Shown: positions 44,680 through 54,613, counted from the stretch's first letter. The stretch is 64,000 nt of DNA from Mucilaginibacter inviolabilis (GCF_011089895.1 NZ_JAANAT010000005.1:310001-374000); one strand, 5' to 3'. Numbers and translations: made by a program. The notes: generated from the letters alone by a model not told the origin.

Positions 44680-46533
44680 ATGAGCAAAATATTTTTCACG
44701 TCAAAAGAAGAAATAAAGGGCAGGATGCTCCGGAACGCAATGGACTTCTGGAACACCACGAACGTTAATGACATTGACCCGCTGGTTAAATTATTGATTG
44801 AAGCTCTTAGTACCGAGTTGTTCAACCTTTCCAACGATGTTAAAAACTTGGAAAACCGGGTACTAAACAAGATCTCCCGGATCCTCGCCTCAGACTATCT
44901 CACCGCTCCGCTCCCTGCTCATGCCCTGCTCAAGGGTATACCGGTTGAAAACACGGAGACCTTGAGTATCAAAAATCATTTCTTCTATCGAAAAACAGCT
45001 TCGCCCGATGCAGGCAAAACAGCGTTGGAACCTTTGGATGTCTTTTTTACACCTATCGGCGAAAACAAAGTTTTTAAAGCTGAAATTAAATACACATTTA
45101 ACGGCAGACAGCTTTGGGAACACACGCCGGATATGCAAAAAAATTCGATTGCCCGCCCATTGCCACAATCCTTTACCGAAAATAACACCTTATGGATAGG
45201 AATTGAAACCGATCCAAAACTTAATACGCTCCAAAATGCAGGGATATATTTTGAATGGCCAGGGTATACTACCAATAACGATTTTTATAACCTGTTACCC
45301 GTTACCCGTTTGTATACCGATGAGCAGGAACTGGATACAATAAGCGGATTAATATATGAGGAGGAAGAAACCAGTGAAAACAAACCGGTATTTTATGATC
45401 AAAACATTATTAACCTAATTACCCGGGATGTAAAATCATATTACCAGAACCGTTTTATATCGCTTACAGATGATCGCTTAAATGATCTGGAACCGCTTAA
45501 GAAAAGTTTCCCAGTATCATTTGAACCCTGGTTTGAACCAACAGACCTGAAACGACTTAAGCCTTGCGTATGGATAAAAATGGTTTTCCCGGCAGTGATT
45601 AGGCCAGATGTGATCAGCGAATTACAGCTGCACCTAAACTGTTTCCCGGTTATGAGCCGTAAACTGCATGAACAGAAATTCAGGGTAAAAGAGATGAATA
45701 ACATCATCCCTATCAAGCCTTCTGCTTTTGATCATTTCTTATCGGTTCAGGACCTGCATGATGATCTGGATATTCACTATAATGAGATCCCTTATAGCCA
45801 GGCTGATCAAAGTTTTGAGGGAAGTTACTCTGTCAGGAACGGTGGCGCCGAACGTTTTGACTCCCGGAATGCACAACAGATCATTGAGTATCTTTTTGAA
45901 TTGCTCAGGGATGAAAAAGCTGCCTTCGCTGCCTATGGCAACGATTTTTTGAACTCAACACTAAAAACACTTGAGCAAAACATTTCGCTCATCGAGAAAA
46001 AATCAAACCAGGCTAAAGACAATCACGAGCTCATCAACTATCTCATTTTAAAGCCTGCCAATAAGGCTGGTATGTTATATCTTCAGTTTTGGACTACTCT
46101 TGCTGACAGCGCCAATAATATCAGGAAAGGCTCCCGACTACAGCAGTTTGAGACAACAAAGCTAAAAGCAGATAATTTACGTTTGATGACCACCTCTATC
46201 GGAGGCAGGAATAGTCTTGGAGCCACCGAACGTATACAAGCCTATAAATACGGGCTTACCACTAAGGACAGAATTGTTACTCAGGCTGATTTGACCAGTT
46301 TTTGCCAGTATGAACTGGGTACCAAGTTAAAAAGCATCCGCATTAGTAAAGGTGTAAGTATCTCTCCAAATCCAAAAGAAGGATTTAAAAAGACTACGGA
46401 TATCTATTTAAAACCCCACGAGGAAAGTAAGCTGTCAACCAACGAATGGGATACGTTACTAAGCCTGCTACAATCAAAGTTGGAGTCGCGGAGCATCATC
46501 AACTATAATTACCGCCTTTTCATTGAAAATTAG
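44680..46533 (+). CDS. tssF: T6SS baseplate protein TssF
   Basis: 617 aa, the large wedge protein that links the tail hub to the membrane complex. Bacteroidota-type: N-terminal helical DPLVKLLIEALSTELFNLSNDV, an EPWFEPTDLKRLKPCVWIKM stretch and the C-terminal CQYELGTKLKSIRISKG. Highly acidic and helical overall. Transcribed with tssE; tssG is on the opposite strand and convergent, ending 8 bases later. Confidence 0.88.
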   Translation: MSKIFFTSKEEIKGRMLRNAMDFWNTTNVNDIDPLVKLLIEALSTELFNLSNDVKNLENRVLNKISRILASDYLTAPLPAHALLKGIPVENTETLSIKNHFFYRKTASPDAGKTALEPLDVFFTPIGENKVFKAEIKYTFNGRQLWEHTPDMQKNSIARPLPQSFTENNTLWIGIETDPKLNTLQNAGIYFEWPGYTTNNDFYNLLPVTRLYTDEQELDTISGLIYEEEETSENKPVFYDQNIINLITRDVKSYYQNRFISLTDDRLNDLEPLKKSFPVSFEPWFEPTDLKRLKPCVWIKMVFPAVIRPDVISELQLHLNCFPVMSRKLHEQKFRVKEMNNIIPIKPSAFDHFLSVQDLHDDLDIHYNEIPYSQADQSFEGSYSVRNGGAERFDSRNAQQIIEYLFELLRDEKAAFAAYGNDFLNSTLKTLEQNISLIEKKSNQAKDNHELINYLILKPANKAGMLYLQFWTTLADSANNIRKGSRLQQFETTKLKADNLRLMTTSIGGRNSLGATERIQAYKYGLTTKDRIVTQADLTSFCQYELGTKLKSIRISKGVSISPNPKEGFKKTTDIYLKPHEESKLSTNEWDTLLSLLQSKLESRSIINYNYRLFIEN

Positions 46534-46541
46534 GGTCAGGT

Positions 46542-47477
46542 TTAATTACCCAAATAAGTGGTATAACCAAGCCGGGCATTTTCCTGCTGCGCTCCTATTA
46601 TTATTTTTTTGGAAGCAGGCGTGGCCAGTAAATTAACATTTACCCCGGTTTGCATTGGTATAAAGTATGACAATAACACATCAATACAGATAGCAGATCG
46701 CTCCCCGGGTAAAAAATCAATCATTTTTGAGGCGCTCAATGGCCCAACGGCAACGTATAGCTCTTCTTCGGGCTCAATTAACTGACCTGCTATAAAATCT
46801 ATTCCCAAAGCTGCCTTGCCCAATGAAGTTTGCATGCCTCCCAACTCTTTTTTGCCTGACCTGGTAACCAGTTTATAGCTGAGTGAAATGGGTGTTTTGA
46901 ACAACATGGTTAGTATTTTGCCTATAAAAACAAGATTATTACGCTGCTCATGTATCACCGGCAAAACATGTATTAAAATAAGCATTTGCTTGTTGGTAAA
47001 ACAGCCAAACTCTTTCCATTCTTTTAAGAATATGTTAATCAGATCATCATACTCATTTTTCTTATCCAAACGGTTCTCATAAAGCTCCAGGATCATTTTC
47101 AGGTGGTTCACCTCTGCTTCAAATGGCGCAAAAAAGCGCCGTGTCTGCTTCTCCTCATCTCTCCTGTCCACAATATCCTTAACCATCTCTTCTTCGGTAA
47201 TCATTAAACTCGAAGCAGGAGGTTTATGAAAAAGGCCTTCAGGCAACATATCATACAACCCATCGCGGTTTACCTGAACCTGAAGTATCTTTTTGTTGGT
47301 GATATCGGTTTGACTGACAGCAATGCCCGCAATTTCTTTTGCAAAGGCGCGCTGCTGAGGGCCCACCGGCAATATTACAATACCATCAGCGTCAACCAAT
47401 TCATTCTCAACAATTTCTGCAGCAATAACCGTAGCTTTAAAATCTGTATCGATAAGGTTAGGGTTTTTGATCTTCAT
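46542..47477 (-). CDS. tssG: T6SS baseplate protein TssG
   Basis: 311 aa. Baseplate wedge partner of TssF. The region RRFFAPFEAEVNHLKMILELYENRL and the C-terminal FLPGERSAICIDVLLSYFIPMQ match the Bacteroidota TssG pattern. It is on the minus strand between tssEF and tssNK, so it has its own divergent promoter with tssN. 8 bp separate its stop from the tssF stop. Confidence 0.8.
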   Translation of the reverse strand: MKIKNPNLIDTDFKATVIAAEIVENELVDADGIVILPVGPQQRAFAKEIAGIAVSQTDITNKKILQVQVNRDGLYDMLPEGLFHKPPASSLMITEEEMVKDIVDRRDEEKQTRRFFAPFEAEVNHLKMILELYENRLDKKNEYDDLINIFLKEWKEFGCFTNKQMLILIHVLPVIHEQRNNLVFIGKILTMLFKTPISLSYKLVTRSGKKELGGMQTSLGKAALGIDFIAGQLIEPEEELYVAVGPLSASKMIDFLPGERSAICIDVLLSYFIPMQTGVNVNLLATPASKKIIIGAQQENARLGYTTYLGN

Positions 47478-47595
47478 TTTTCAATATTTTTACAAATAAT
47501 ATTTAAAACAATAACCACAATTATTGGTAATTGATTAGACTTATGTCAAATTTATTTTTTTGAGACTGTTATAGACCTGAACATACAATTATATC

Positions 47596-48489
47596 ATGGA
47601 CGTTAAATCATTTTTTATACGTTATCTTATCTTCCCTCTCATCTTCGTGATTGCTGCGGCAATTATGACCATAATTAACAAAAAGAATAAACTCTTAAGC
47701 AATAAACGCCTCATTGTTATTATTTTGTTAACTGCTGTTATTTTAGGTATCCCTGGCTTACTAGGCTTTCTTGATCTGCAGTTTATGCCCTGGGGCTATT
47801 TATTTTGCCAGCTTATTTACTTAACTCTGGGCTCTGTTTACGTATGGCTGGCGGGTAAATATCACGAAAATGAGCTACTCAACAAAAAAGGGTTCTTTAT
47901 TTTTTGTACACTGATATCATGCCTGCTGGGTGTATATCTTTTTAAACTGGGGTTTGATTGGCTAAACAACCTTCGGTATGGTTTATGGGCTGCTACCAGT
48001 ATATTCATATTTTTATTACCCCCCATTTTCTGGTGGGCATACATTGCTTTTATGAGTATCCCGCTGGAAATATACAAAGTATGGCAGTATCCCCGTGTGC
48101 CCGAAGATATCAGCATGGAGCACCTCAATTTTGATAAACTGATGGTATTGGAGCTCGATCTGTACAAAAATACTGATGATCCCGAACCCCTGAAGGTAAA
48201 GGCTAAAGCGCCACCAAATATGAATTTTGGTCAATGGTTCCAGAAATTTATAGATGATTATAATTTAAAATTCCCTAATGCTCCGGTGCAATATAAAGTC
48301 AATAAAACCGATAGCTACAGGTGGATATTTTACATTAAACCTTCTTTTTGGAGACGAAGGCAATTTATTGATCCCGACCTGAACATTGTAGAGAATAAGA
48401 TCACCGAGGCAAACACAATATATGCCAAACGTGTTTCTGAGATTGTAAGCGAACCTGAACGCACCGGTGATCAGGCGGTTTACCTGTAA
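47596..48489 (+). CDS. tssN: T6SS-iii membrane protein TssN
   Basis: 297 aa. Five to six transmembrane segments in the first 160 residues, then a cytoplasmic domain with PVQYKVNKTDSYRWIFYIKPSF and WRRRQFIDP. TssN is specific to Bacteroidota T6SS, which lack TssJ, TssL and TssM, and belongs to the trans-envelope complex. tssK follows 33 bp later. Confidence 0.85.
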   Translation: MDVKSFFIRYLIFPLIFVIAAAIMTIINKKNKLLSNKRLIVIILLTAVILGIPGLLGFLDLQFMPWGYLFCQLIYLTLGSVYVWLAGKYHENELLNKKGFFIFCTLISCLLGVYLFKLGFDWLNNLRYGLWAATSIFIFLLPPIFWWAYIAFMSIPLEIYKVWQYPRVPEDISMEHLNFDKLMVLELDLYKNTDDPEPLKVKAKAPPNMNFGQWFQKFIDDYNLKFPNAPVQYKVNKTDSYRWIFYIKPSFWRRRQFIDPDLNIVENKITEANTIYAKRVSEIVSEPERTGDQAVYL

Positions 48490-48522
48490 TAGTATAAAAA
48501 CATCTACCTATTAAAATATGAT

Positions 48523-49662
48523 ATGCTTAGTCCGTTAAAAAACAAACCTGTAAACTGGATAGATGGAATGAAAATTTCCAGCGATCATTTTATCAGTACA
48601 GATAATTTCATACATGACATTGTCAGGGATTCTAATTCCCTGCAACTCAATAATCATAACTTTGGTTTATTACCTCCTGTTATTAATGAATCTGCAGCGT
48701 TGGATATACAGATCACAGAAAGAGCATCAAACCAGGTACAGATTAAAATAAACCATTGTAATGCTGTAACTGCCGATGGGCATCGGATTGATATATCGCG
48801 AACAGGCCCTGAATTACTGTTTACCCATTACTTTGGTCAGGATAATACCGCAGAAAATTCAGAAACGTATTATGTACTGCTTACTGTTAATCCTTTTGAG
48901 CGCGTAGCAAGTGGCAATCCTGACCCAGAGGAGATCCCTTTAAGATATCCTGAAGTTGATAAACAATATAATATTACCATCATACCGGCATCGCAGGTAA
49001 ACATCCGGAATTCTCACTTTTTAGAGGTAGGTAAATTCATCAAAAACGGCAATAACCTGCAAACGGATATCAGCTTTATACCTCCGTGTACATCAATACT
49101 AAGCCATCCGGAGCTAGTTAAATACTATGAAAACTTCAGCAATCAACTGAATAATTTACAATTACTTTCTTTTCGTATCCTGGATAAGATAACTTCTAAA
49201 GAATCTGTTTCGACCATTGGTAAAAACGTAAAAATATTATGCGAAAAGATGCTGGAGTATATTGCCCGTATTTATTTTTCTTACCGCAATATAGTTTACC
49301 AGCAACCACCGGTGTATCTGGTATCCTGTTTTTCGGAAATGGCGCATATATTTTTCAGCACTGTAAAAAGCATACCCGGTGCTGAGCGCGAAGAACTGCT
49401 TAAATATTTTTATGAATGGAAGGATGTTACTCCCGGCAACTTTGAGGAATTGCTTGCACGCCTCATAGAAGTTGTTTACAATCATCATGACATCAGTGCC
49501 TCTATGATCACTGTTGACGAGTTTCTCCGTGTAATAGTAGCTTTGTGGAATAAACTAAGCTCACTGGAATACATTGGTCAACGTAAAGAAAATATTGTGG
49601 TAGCCGAACAACAAGTGATACAAACCGTACAATCCAAACGCACCTGGACGCTACTTGATTAA
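48523..49662 (+). CDS. tssK: T6SS baseplate protein TssK
   Basis: 379 aa. It links baseplate and membrane complex. Start MLSPLKNKPVNWIDGMKIS (the PVNW.GM motif is the TssK hallmark), then HNFGLLPPVINES and NHCNAVTADGHRI. C-terminal helical domain. Last gene of the plus-strand part of the T6SS, followed by a 15-bp terminator. Confidence 0.88.
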   Translation: MLSPLKNKPVNWIDGMKISSDHFISTDNFIHDIVRDSNSLQLNNHNFGLLPPVINESAALDIQITERASNQVQIKINHCNAVTADGHRIDISRTGPELLFTHYFGQDNTAENSETYYVLLTVNPFERVASGNPDPEEIPLRYPEVDKQYNITIIPASQVNIRNSHFLEVGKFIKNGNNLQTDISFIPPCTSILSHPELVKYYENFSNQLNNLQLLSFRILDKITSKESVSTIGKNVKILCEKMLEYIARIYFSYRNIVYQQPPVYLVSCFSEMAHIFFSTVKSIPGAEREELLKYFYEWKDVTPGNFEELLARLIEVVYNHHDISASMITVDEFLRVIVALWNKLSSLEYIGQRKENIVVAEQQVIQTVQSKRTWTLLD

Positions 49663-49707
49663 GCACGATGATCGAAACACTTCATCAGAAGATTTCAATA
49701 ATTAATT

Positions 49708-49743
49708 AGAATAAGAGCATATATACAGATATGCTCTTATTCT
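49708..49743. terminator. bidirectional terminator after tssK
   Basis: A 15-bp perfect stem AGAATAAGAGCATAT (49708-49722) / ATATGCTCTTATTCT (49729-49743) between tssK and the metallo-beta-lactamase gene, marking the right end of the T6SS locus. Confidence 0.85.
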
Positions 49744-49765
49744 ATAAGCACTGTAATAATCCTAC

Positions 49766-50644
49766 TTATTTTTCTTTTACTTTCTTTAAAAACTTATCCT
49801 GCAGATCGCTGATCTCTTCATCGTACCCTTTTTTATCTATAAAAGCACCGGGGTTATAATCAGCTCCGGGTTTGTGTTTGCGTTGAAGCTCAAACTGACT
49901 GGCGTGTGATGCCAGCCAAATATCAAACGATAACTTTTTCATAGCGTCCAATGTATAGGCGTAGTCCCGGGCAATACCAGGATAGGCAGGTATATCGGAG
50001 AATTTTTTATCGGTCACTATCGTAGGCATATTGGCTATCAATACCCGGTATGAGCGCTTTTGATCTTTTACATTGAACAGAAAACTGCAAGAACCTTTTG
50101 TATGCCCGGGATGATGGAGCATAACTAAACGCATGTTACCTAACTTTATAGCATCGCCGTTATGCAATATCCGGTCAACTTTTACCGGCGCATAAGTACT
50201 TACACCACCACTTAATGCATAATCAGAGCGTCCTCCATCAGTTACCACCGCTACATCACCCGCATCTACCATCATTTTAGCGCCGGTCATTCTTTTTATA
50301 GCAGCCATGGCTCCCATATGGTCAAAATGTGCCTGGGTGGTTAAAAGTATCCTGATATCCTTAAACTTAAAACCCAGAGCTTCAATATTAGCTTTGATTA
50401 CGGGTTCCGAATCTGCAATACCAGTGTTGATCAGTATATTTCCCTGGGATGTGGTAATCAAATAACAAGCCAGATCATAAGTACCCACATAATAAAGGTT
50501 ACCTGCAATTTGAAACGGCGGATAGGGCTTTGACCAATTAGAATCTGTAATTGCGGGCTGAACTACCTTTTGAGCAAACGCTCCCAAACCCACACATACG
50601 AAGCTAATTACCAGCGAAATTCTTTTAAGTTGTTGCACAATCAT
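49766..50644 (-). CDS. subclass B3 metallo-beta-lactamase (Gln-type, GOB-like active site)
   Basis: 292 aa with a signal peptide ending at AFAQ (residue 25). The zinc-site motif reads TTQAHFDHMG, i.e. Q104-x-H106-x-D108-H109, so the first His of the usual HxHxDH motif is Gln. Further ligands: H181 in HHPGHTKGS and H247 in LASHASQF. This Gln replacement is known from GOB-type B3 enzymes of Elizabethkingia. It would hydrolyse beta-lactams in the periplasm, including carbapenems if it behaves like GOB; activity is inferred from family. It is chromosomal, monocistronic, minus strand. Confidence 0.82.
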   Translation of the reverse strand: MIVQQLKRISLVISFVCVGLGAFAQKVVQPAITDSNWSKPYPPFQIAGNLYYVGTYDLACYLITTSQGNILINTGIADSEPVIKANIEALGFKFKDIRILLTTQAHFDHMGAMAAIKRMTGAKMMVDAGDVAVVTDGGRSDYALSGGVSTYAPVKVDRILHNGDAIKLGNMRLVMLHHPGHTKGSCSFLFNVKDQKRSYRVLIANMPTIVTDKKFSDIPAYPGIARDYAYTLDAMKKLSFDIWLASHASQFELQRKHKPGADYNPGAFIDKKGYDEEISDLQDKFLKKVKEK

Positions 50645-50725
50645 ATACCGATAAATGAGTGTTAAATATACTTATAGCTAAAGATACGGTGATCTTCTGA
50701 TCCGTGTAAATTCCTTTAAAATAAG

Positions 50726-52021
50726 TTAGATTAGTTCGTTCACTAAATCCTGAAAGCCAGGGCGGGCTGATACTTGCTGGCTTGTACAACTATCCCTTAA
50801 AAGTGCTAATTTCAATAAAGCCTCATCCCTATCGGCCTCTTTACATAAACTTAGCAGGTCATCCAGTAAATGACCATAAGCGCTTACTTCTATCCGTTCC
50901 AGCGCATAGGCCACTTCGGCATCAGACCTGTCATAAAAACCCGCGGCGCCAAAATCGCCAAACAGGGTATTTCCTTCTTCATCTATCAATGTATTGTGTG
51001 CGTAAAGATCGCCATGCATCACACCATTATGATGCAGCTGCGCCGCCAAAGATGCGATGGTTGAGGCAGTTTTTATCACCTGCTGCGCAGAAAGGCTTAT
51101 GCCCTCTTTAAAAACATCGCGGGTACAACTGGCAAAGCTGGGTGGGTTACCCAAATTAAAAAAACGTTCTGGTATCAGCTCCATTACCAGGCCTTCTTTT
51201 CCTTCTGGATGTGCTAGTATCTGCCCCAGCAATTTTACCAGTCCGTAGTGGCCGCCTGCGGCTATATAGGCGAGCATCTCATCTTCAGGAAGCCCATCGC
51301 TGGTAACTGCGCCTTTAAATATCTTGATAGCTACTTCCCTTTCTTCATCGCTATTACGCCATCGAGCTTTGGATATAATACCCGACGCCCCTTCGCCAAG
51401 CCTATGGCTCACTTCCAATTCCTGGTGATCAATAAAGGGAATGGCGGCTATTGCAGGCTTTATGTTGAATAAATTACCGGAAAAGGCCAGCCAGGAAAGC
51501 TTAGGCATGCTTAGCAACCATTGCGGAAGCCGGCTTAACCGATTGGCAGAGATACGCAAAAGTGACAACTGGCGACAATTGCCTAGCTCAACAGGTAACT
51601 CCTTTAACCTGTTACCAGCAAGCATGAGCTTTTGCATTCGGGAACAGTTTCCGATTTGAGCTGGTAATTCTACTACCCTATTGTTTGTCAATATCAGCCA
51701 GCGAATGTTGGGATTAAGCGCTTTAGCAGGCACTTTTTCTATCCTGTTTGATTTAAAACCAACAATATCCAACAAAGGACAATCAGCCAGTACCTCGGGC
51801 AAAACAGTAAACAAATTTTCAGAACAGAACAAGATCTTCAGTTTTTTTAACCGGCCAAAATCGGCAGGTAATTCACTTATAGCATTGCCCGAAAGATCAA
51901 GCATCTCCAGCGTATCCGCCAGTTGGAATATCTCCTGCGGAAAGTGCAAAAGTCCCTCGGCAAGCTTTAATGAAACTGCACCTTTAAAGTCTCCGTTCTG
52001 TAGTTGTTTAAGTGTTTGCAT
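50726..52021 (-). CDS. leucine-rich repeat protein kinase
   Basis: 431 aa from the ATG at 52021; an in-frame ATG at 52057 is possible. Residues about 35-190 hold seven or so LRRs of the plant-intracellular/ROCO type (LDLSGNAISELPADFGRLKK). A Hanks-type Ser/Thr kinase follows: glycine loop GEGASG (209-214), VAIK (K233), catalytic HGDLYAHN (D338, N343), DFG (D356). All key residues are present, so it should be active. Its target is unknown; the LRR may bind a ligand. No signal peptide, so cytoplasmic. Confidence 0.88.
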   Translation of the reverse strand: MQTLKQLQNGDFKGAVSLKLAEGLLHFPQEIFQLADTLEMLDLSGNAISELPADFGRLKKLKILFCSENLFTVLPEVLADCPLLDIVGFKSNRIEKVPAKALNPNIRWLILTNNRVVELPAQIGNCSRMQKLMLAGNRLKELPVELGNCRQLSLLRISANRLSRLPQWLLSMPKLSWLAFSGNLFNIKPAIAAIPFIDHQELEVSHRLGEGASGIISKARWRNSDEEREVAIKIFKGAVTSDGLPEDEMLAYIAAGGHYGLVKLLGQILAHPEGKEGLVMELIPERFFNLGNPPSFASCTRDVFKEGISLSAQQVIKTASTIASLAAQLHHNGVMHGDLYAHNTLIDEEGNTLFGDFGAAGFYDRSDAEVAYALERIEVSAYGHLLDDLLSLCKEADRDEALLKLALLRDSCTSQQVSARPGFQDLVNELI

Positions 52022-52147
52022 AGCGTATACTTCTGTCCAAATCCATCTGTACCGCAAAAGTAATTGTTTCGAACTCTTTCTGTTAGTTAAAACAACATGC
52101 CGATGCAGATTGTCTCATGTATCGGTCTACATAATTTCTTTTCAGGC

Positions 52148-52188
52148 GCAAAAAAGCCAGTAATTATGGTCAACTACTGGCTTTTTCA
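52148..52188 (-). terminator. terminator with adjoining tRNA 3'-end fragment (52190-52203)
   Basis: A 12-bp stem AAAAAGCCAGTA (52151-52162) / TACTGGCTTTTT (52175-52186). On the minus strand it directly follows CCTCGCCGGGGCCA (52203-52190), which looks like the acceptor end of a tRNA; the rest of the tRNA is absent. Confidence 0.7.
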
Positions 52189-52337
52189 ATGGCCCCGGCG
52201 AGGTTTTCTTTCGCTCATTTTTCCAGTGCTTTTTGCTGCCGCTGTACGCTAAAGGTTACCGCTAACAGATTATAGCTATTGCATTGGAATGCTATTATTT
52301 TTTCTTCGATAGTGATTTCTGCAAAGATGCCCGCAAA

Positions 52338-52982
52338 CTAGCGGCCATAATATTTTTCACCTAATTTTATTTTTTCTCTTCCGTTTTCTACCCGCCATTT
52401 GTTGGTATCTCTTAACGAATAAGCGCAACCACAATATTCCTGCATATAGAACTCTTCGTCTTTACTGATTTCCAGCATCCTCGATGAGCCTCCTTTTTTA
52501 CGCCAATTGTAGGTCCAATAGGTTAATCCTTCATAATGCCCTGCGGCCCTGATACCACTGTCATTAATCTGTTCCATATTCTTCCAGCGGGAAATGCCTA
52601 AAGAACTACAAATGGTATCAAACCCATGTTCAGATGCGTATAAAGCGGTACGTTCAAAACGCATATCAAAGCACATGGTGCAACGAGGTCCACGCTCAGG
52701 TTCTAACTCCATACCCTTTGCTCTTTCAAACCAATTATCCACATCATAATCAGCGTCGATAAAAGGGATATTGTGTTTTTCGGCAAAGCGGACATTCTCA
52801 TCTTTCCGTATCTCATATTCCTTTTTGGGATGGATATTGGGATTATAAAAGAAGATCGTGAATTCAATACCCGATGCAATGATGGCCTCCATTACTTCAC
52901 CAGAACAGGGTGCACAACAAGAATGTAATAATAACTTCCTGCCGCCATCAGGTAATTCCAGCTTTTCCCTGATCAGATCCAT
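52338..52982 (-). CDS. queH: epoxyqueuosine reductase QueH
   Basis: 214 aa. It reduces epoxyqueuosine to queuosine in tRNA, replacing QueG. Cys-rich motifs for the FeS/Fe site: [11 protein letters not shown] (C22, C23, C26), [16 protein letters not shown] and QEYCGCAYS (C near the end). [13 protein letters not shown] is family-specific. It starts 1 bp after the prpD stop, so it is co-transcribed with the methylcitrate genes, an odd partnership. Confidence 0.93.
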   Translation of the reverse strand: MDLIREKLELPDGGRKLLLHSCCAPCSGEVMEAIIASGIEFTIFFYNPNIHPKKEYEIRKDENVRFAEKHNIPFIDADYDVDNWFERAKGMELEPERGPRCTMCFDMRFERTALYASEHGFDTICSSLGISRWKNMEQINDSGIRAAGHYEGLTYWTYNWRKKGGSSRMLEISKDEEFYMQEYCGCAYSLRDTNKWRVENGREKIKLGEKYYGR

Positions 52983-52983
52983 T

Positions 52984-54435
52984 TTATATTACCATTAAGT
53001 TTACAAACTCATTTACCGGGGTATTCACCAGCGTTTGATAATCCAACGATACTTTTAAAATGTTTTGCTGTTGTTTTTCAGCAAACACCCTAGCCAGGTT
53101 AATCTTAAACTTATTCAGCAATTCCGGTATACCTTCTTCGCGCCTGCGTTTGTGCCCTATGGGGTATTCAACCACAACTTCATCAAGCACTGTTCCGTCA
53201 TTTAACTCAACTGTTAAAGCATTGGCAATGGAGCGTTTTTCCGGGTCGTGATAATCTTTTGTAAACTGCGGATCTTCCACGCAGGTCATTTTATCACGCA
53301 GTACATCAATCCGTTTATCGGCAGCGATATTATCTTCATAGTCGGCAGCTGTTAATCTTCCGTAGATCAAGGGTACAGCAATCATATACTGAATACAATG
53401 ATCCCTATCGGCAGGATTATTTAACGGCCCTTTTTTATCAATAATACGTATAGCCGCTTCGTGGGTACGAATAGTTATTTTCCTGATATCATCTGTAGTT
53501 TTACCCGCTTCTTTGAGCTTAGCATGTAAAGTCATTGCTGCCTCTACCGCGGTTTGCGAGTGAAATTCTGCAGGGAACGAAATTTTAAACAATATATGTT
53601 CCATTACGTATGATCCATAGTCGCGCTGGAACTTAAACTCGTTTCCTTTGAACGAAACATCATAGAAACCCCAGGTTTTGGCTGTAAGTACAGAAGGATA
53701 TCCCATTTCGCCGGTTTGGGCCATTAAGGCCAATCGTACAGCTCGGGAAGTGGCATCGCCGGCAGCCCATGATTTACGGCTACCCGTATTAGGCGAATGG
53801 CGATAAGTACGCAATGCCTGTCCGTCAACAAAAGCCAGCGATACCGCATTGATTAACTCATCGCGGGTAAGCCCAATCAGTTTTCCGACCACGGCAACAG
53901 AGGCCACTTTTACTAAAAACACGTGATCGAGCCCCACCTTGTTAAATGAATTTTCCAACGCCAGTACACCCTGGATCTCGTGCGCCCTGATCATCGCGTC
54001 CAGCACATCTTTCATCAGTAATGCAGGCTTTCCTTCGGCAATAGCTGTTCTGGAAAGCCAGTCGGCAGTGGCCAGGATACCGCCCAGGTTATCAGAAGGG
54101 TGTCCCCATTCTGCAGCCAGCCAGGTATCATTAAAATCCAGCCAGCGAACAATAGCACCTATATTGAATGCCGCCTGTACAGGATCGAGCTGAAAGGACG
54201 TCCCGGGAACTTTGGCACCATTAGGCACTATTGTCCCTTTAACAACAGGACCTAACAACTTGGTACAGGCCGGATATGTTAAAGCCTCAAATCCGCATCC
54301 CAGGGTGTCCAGCAGGCAATAGTGTGCTGTTTTCCAGGCCAGGTCATTTTTAATTTCGTAGTTTAATACATAGTCCACAATGTCTGTCAGCACTTTGTCT
54401 GGCTGTGGTCTTTCGTTTGATATATGGGATGACAT
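52984..54435 (-). CDS. prpD: 2-methylcitrate dehydratase PrpD
   Basis: 483 aa. Dehydrates 2-methylcitrate to 2-methyl-cis-aconitate in the propionate methylcitrate cycle. MmgE/PrpD family motifs: GWGHPSDN-like ([14 protein letters not shown]), [23 protein letters not shown], and [14 protein letters not shown]. Third gene of the prpB-prpC-prpD cluster, separated from prpC by 212 bp with a MITE-like repeat. Confidence 0.93.
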   Translation of the reverse strand: MSSHISNERPQPDKVLTDIVDYVLNYEIKNDLAWKTAHYCLLDTLGCGFEALTYPACTKLLGPVVKGTIVPNGAKVPGTSFQLDPVQAAFNIGAIVRWLDFNDTWLAAEWGHPSDNLGGILATADWLSRTAIAEGKPALLMKDVLDAMIRAHEIQGVLALENSFNKVGLDHVFLVKVASVAVVGKLIGLTRDELINAVSLAFVDGQALRTYRHSPNTGSRKSWAAGDATSRAVRLALMAQTGEMGYPSVLTAKTWGFYDVSFKGNEFKFQRDYGSYVMEHILFKISFPAEFHSQTAVEAAMTLHAKLKEAGKTTDDIRKITIRTHEAAIRIIDKKGPLNNPADRDHCIQYMIAVPLIYGRLTAADYEDNIAADKRIDVLRDKMTCVEDPQFTKDYHDPEKRSIANALTVELNDGTVLDEVVVEYPIGHKRRREEGIPELLNKFKINLARVFAEKQQQNILKVSLDYQTLVNTPVNEFVNLMVI

Positions 54436-54501
54436 TATTATTTTAGGTTTTTGATTATACTATTTAAACTTCCCTTCCGGGATAAAATCCCTTTTTCAGG
54501 G

Positions 54502-54613
54502 AAAAAGTGGGTTTACATGGTTTACACTTTTTATGGGCTACACCAATCCAATTAACTAACTATCAACTATTTAATAAAAAACATAGCGAAAAAGTGTAAA
54601 CCCACTTTTTGTG
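54502..54613. repeat. 112-bp MITE-like repeat, copy 2, inside the prp operon
   Basis: AAAAAGTGGGTTTACA at the left end and TGTAAACCCACTTTTT at the right form a perfect 16-bp terminal inverted repeat, with an internal TTTACACTTTTT. Same element as 8515-8626. No coding frame. Confidence 0.8.
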
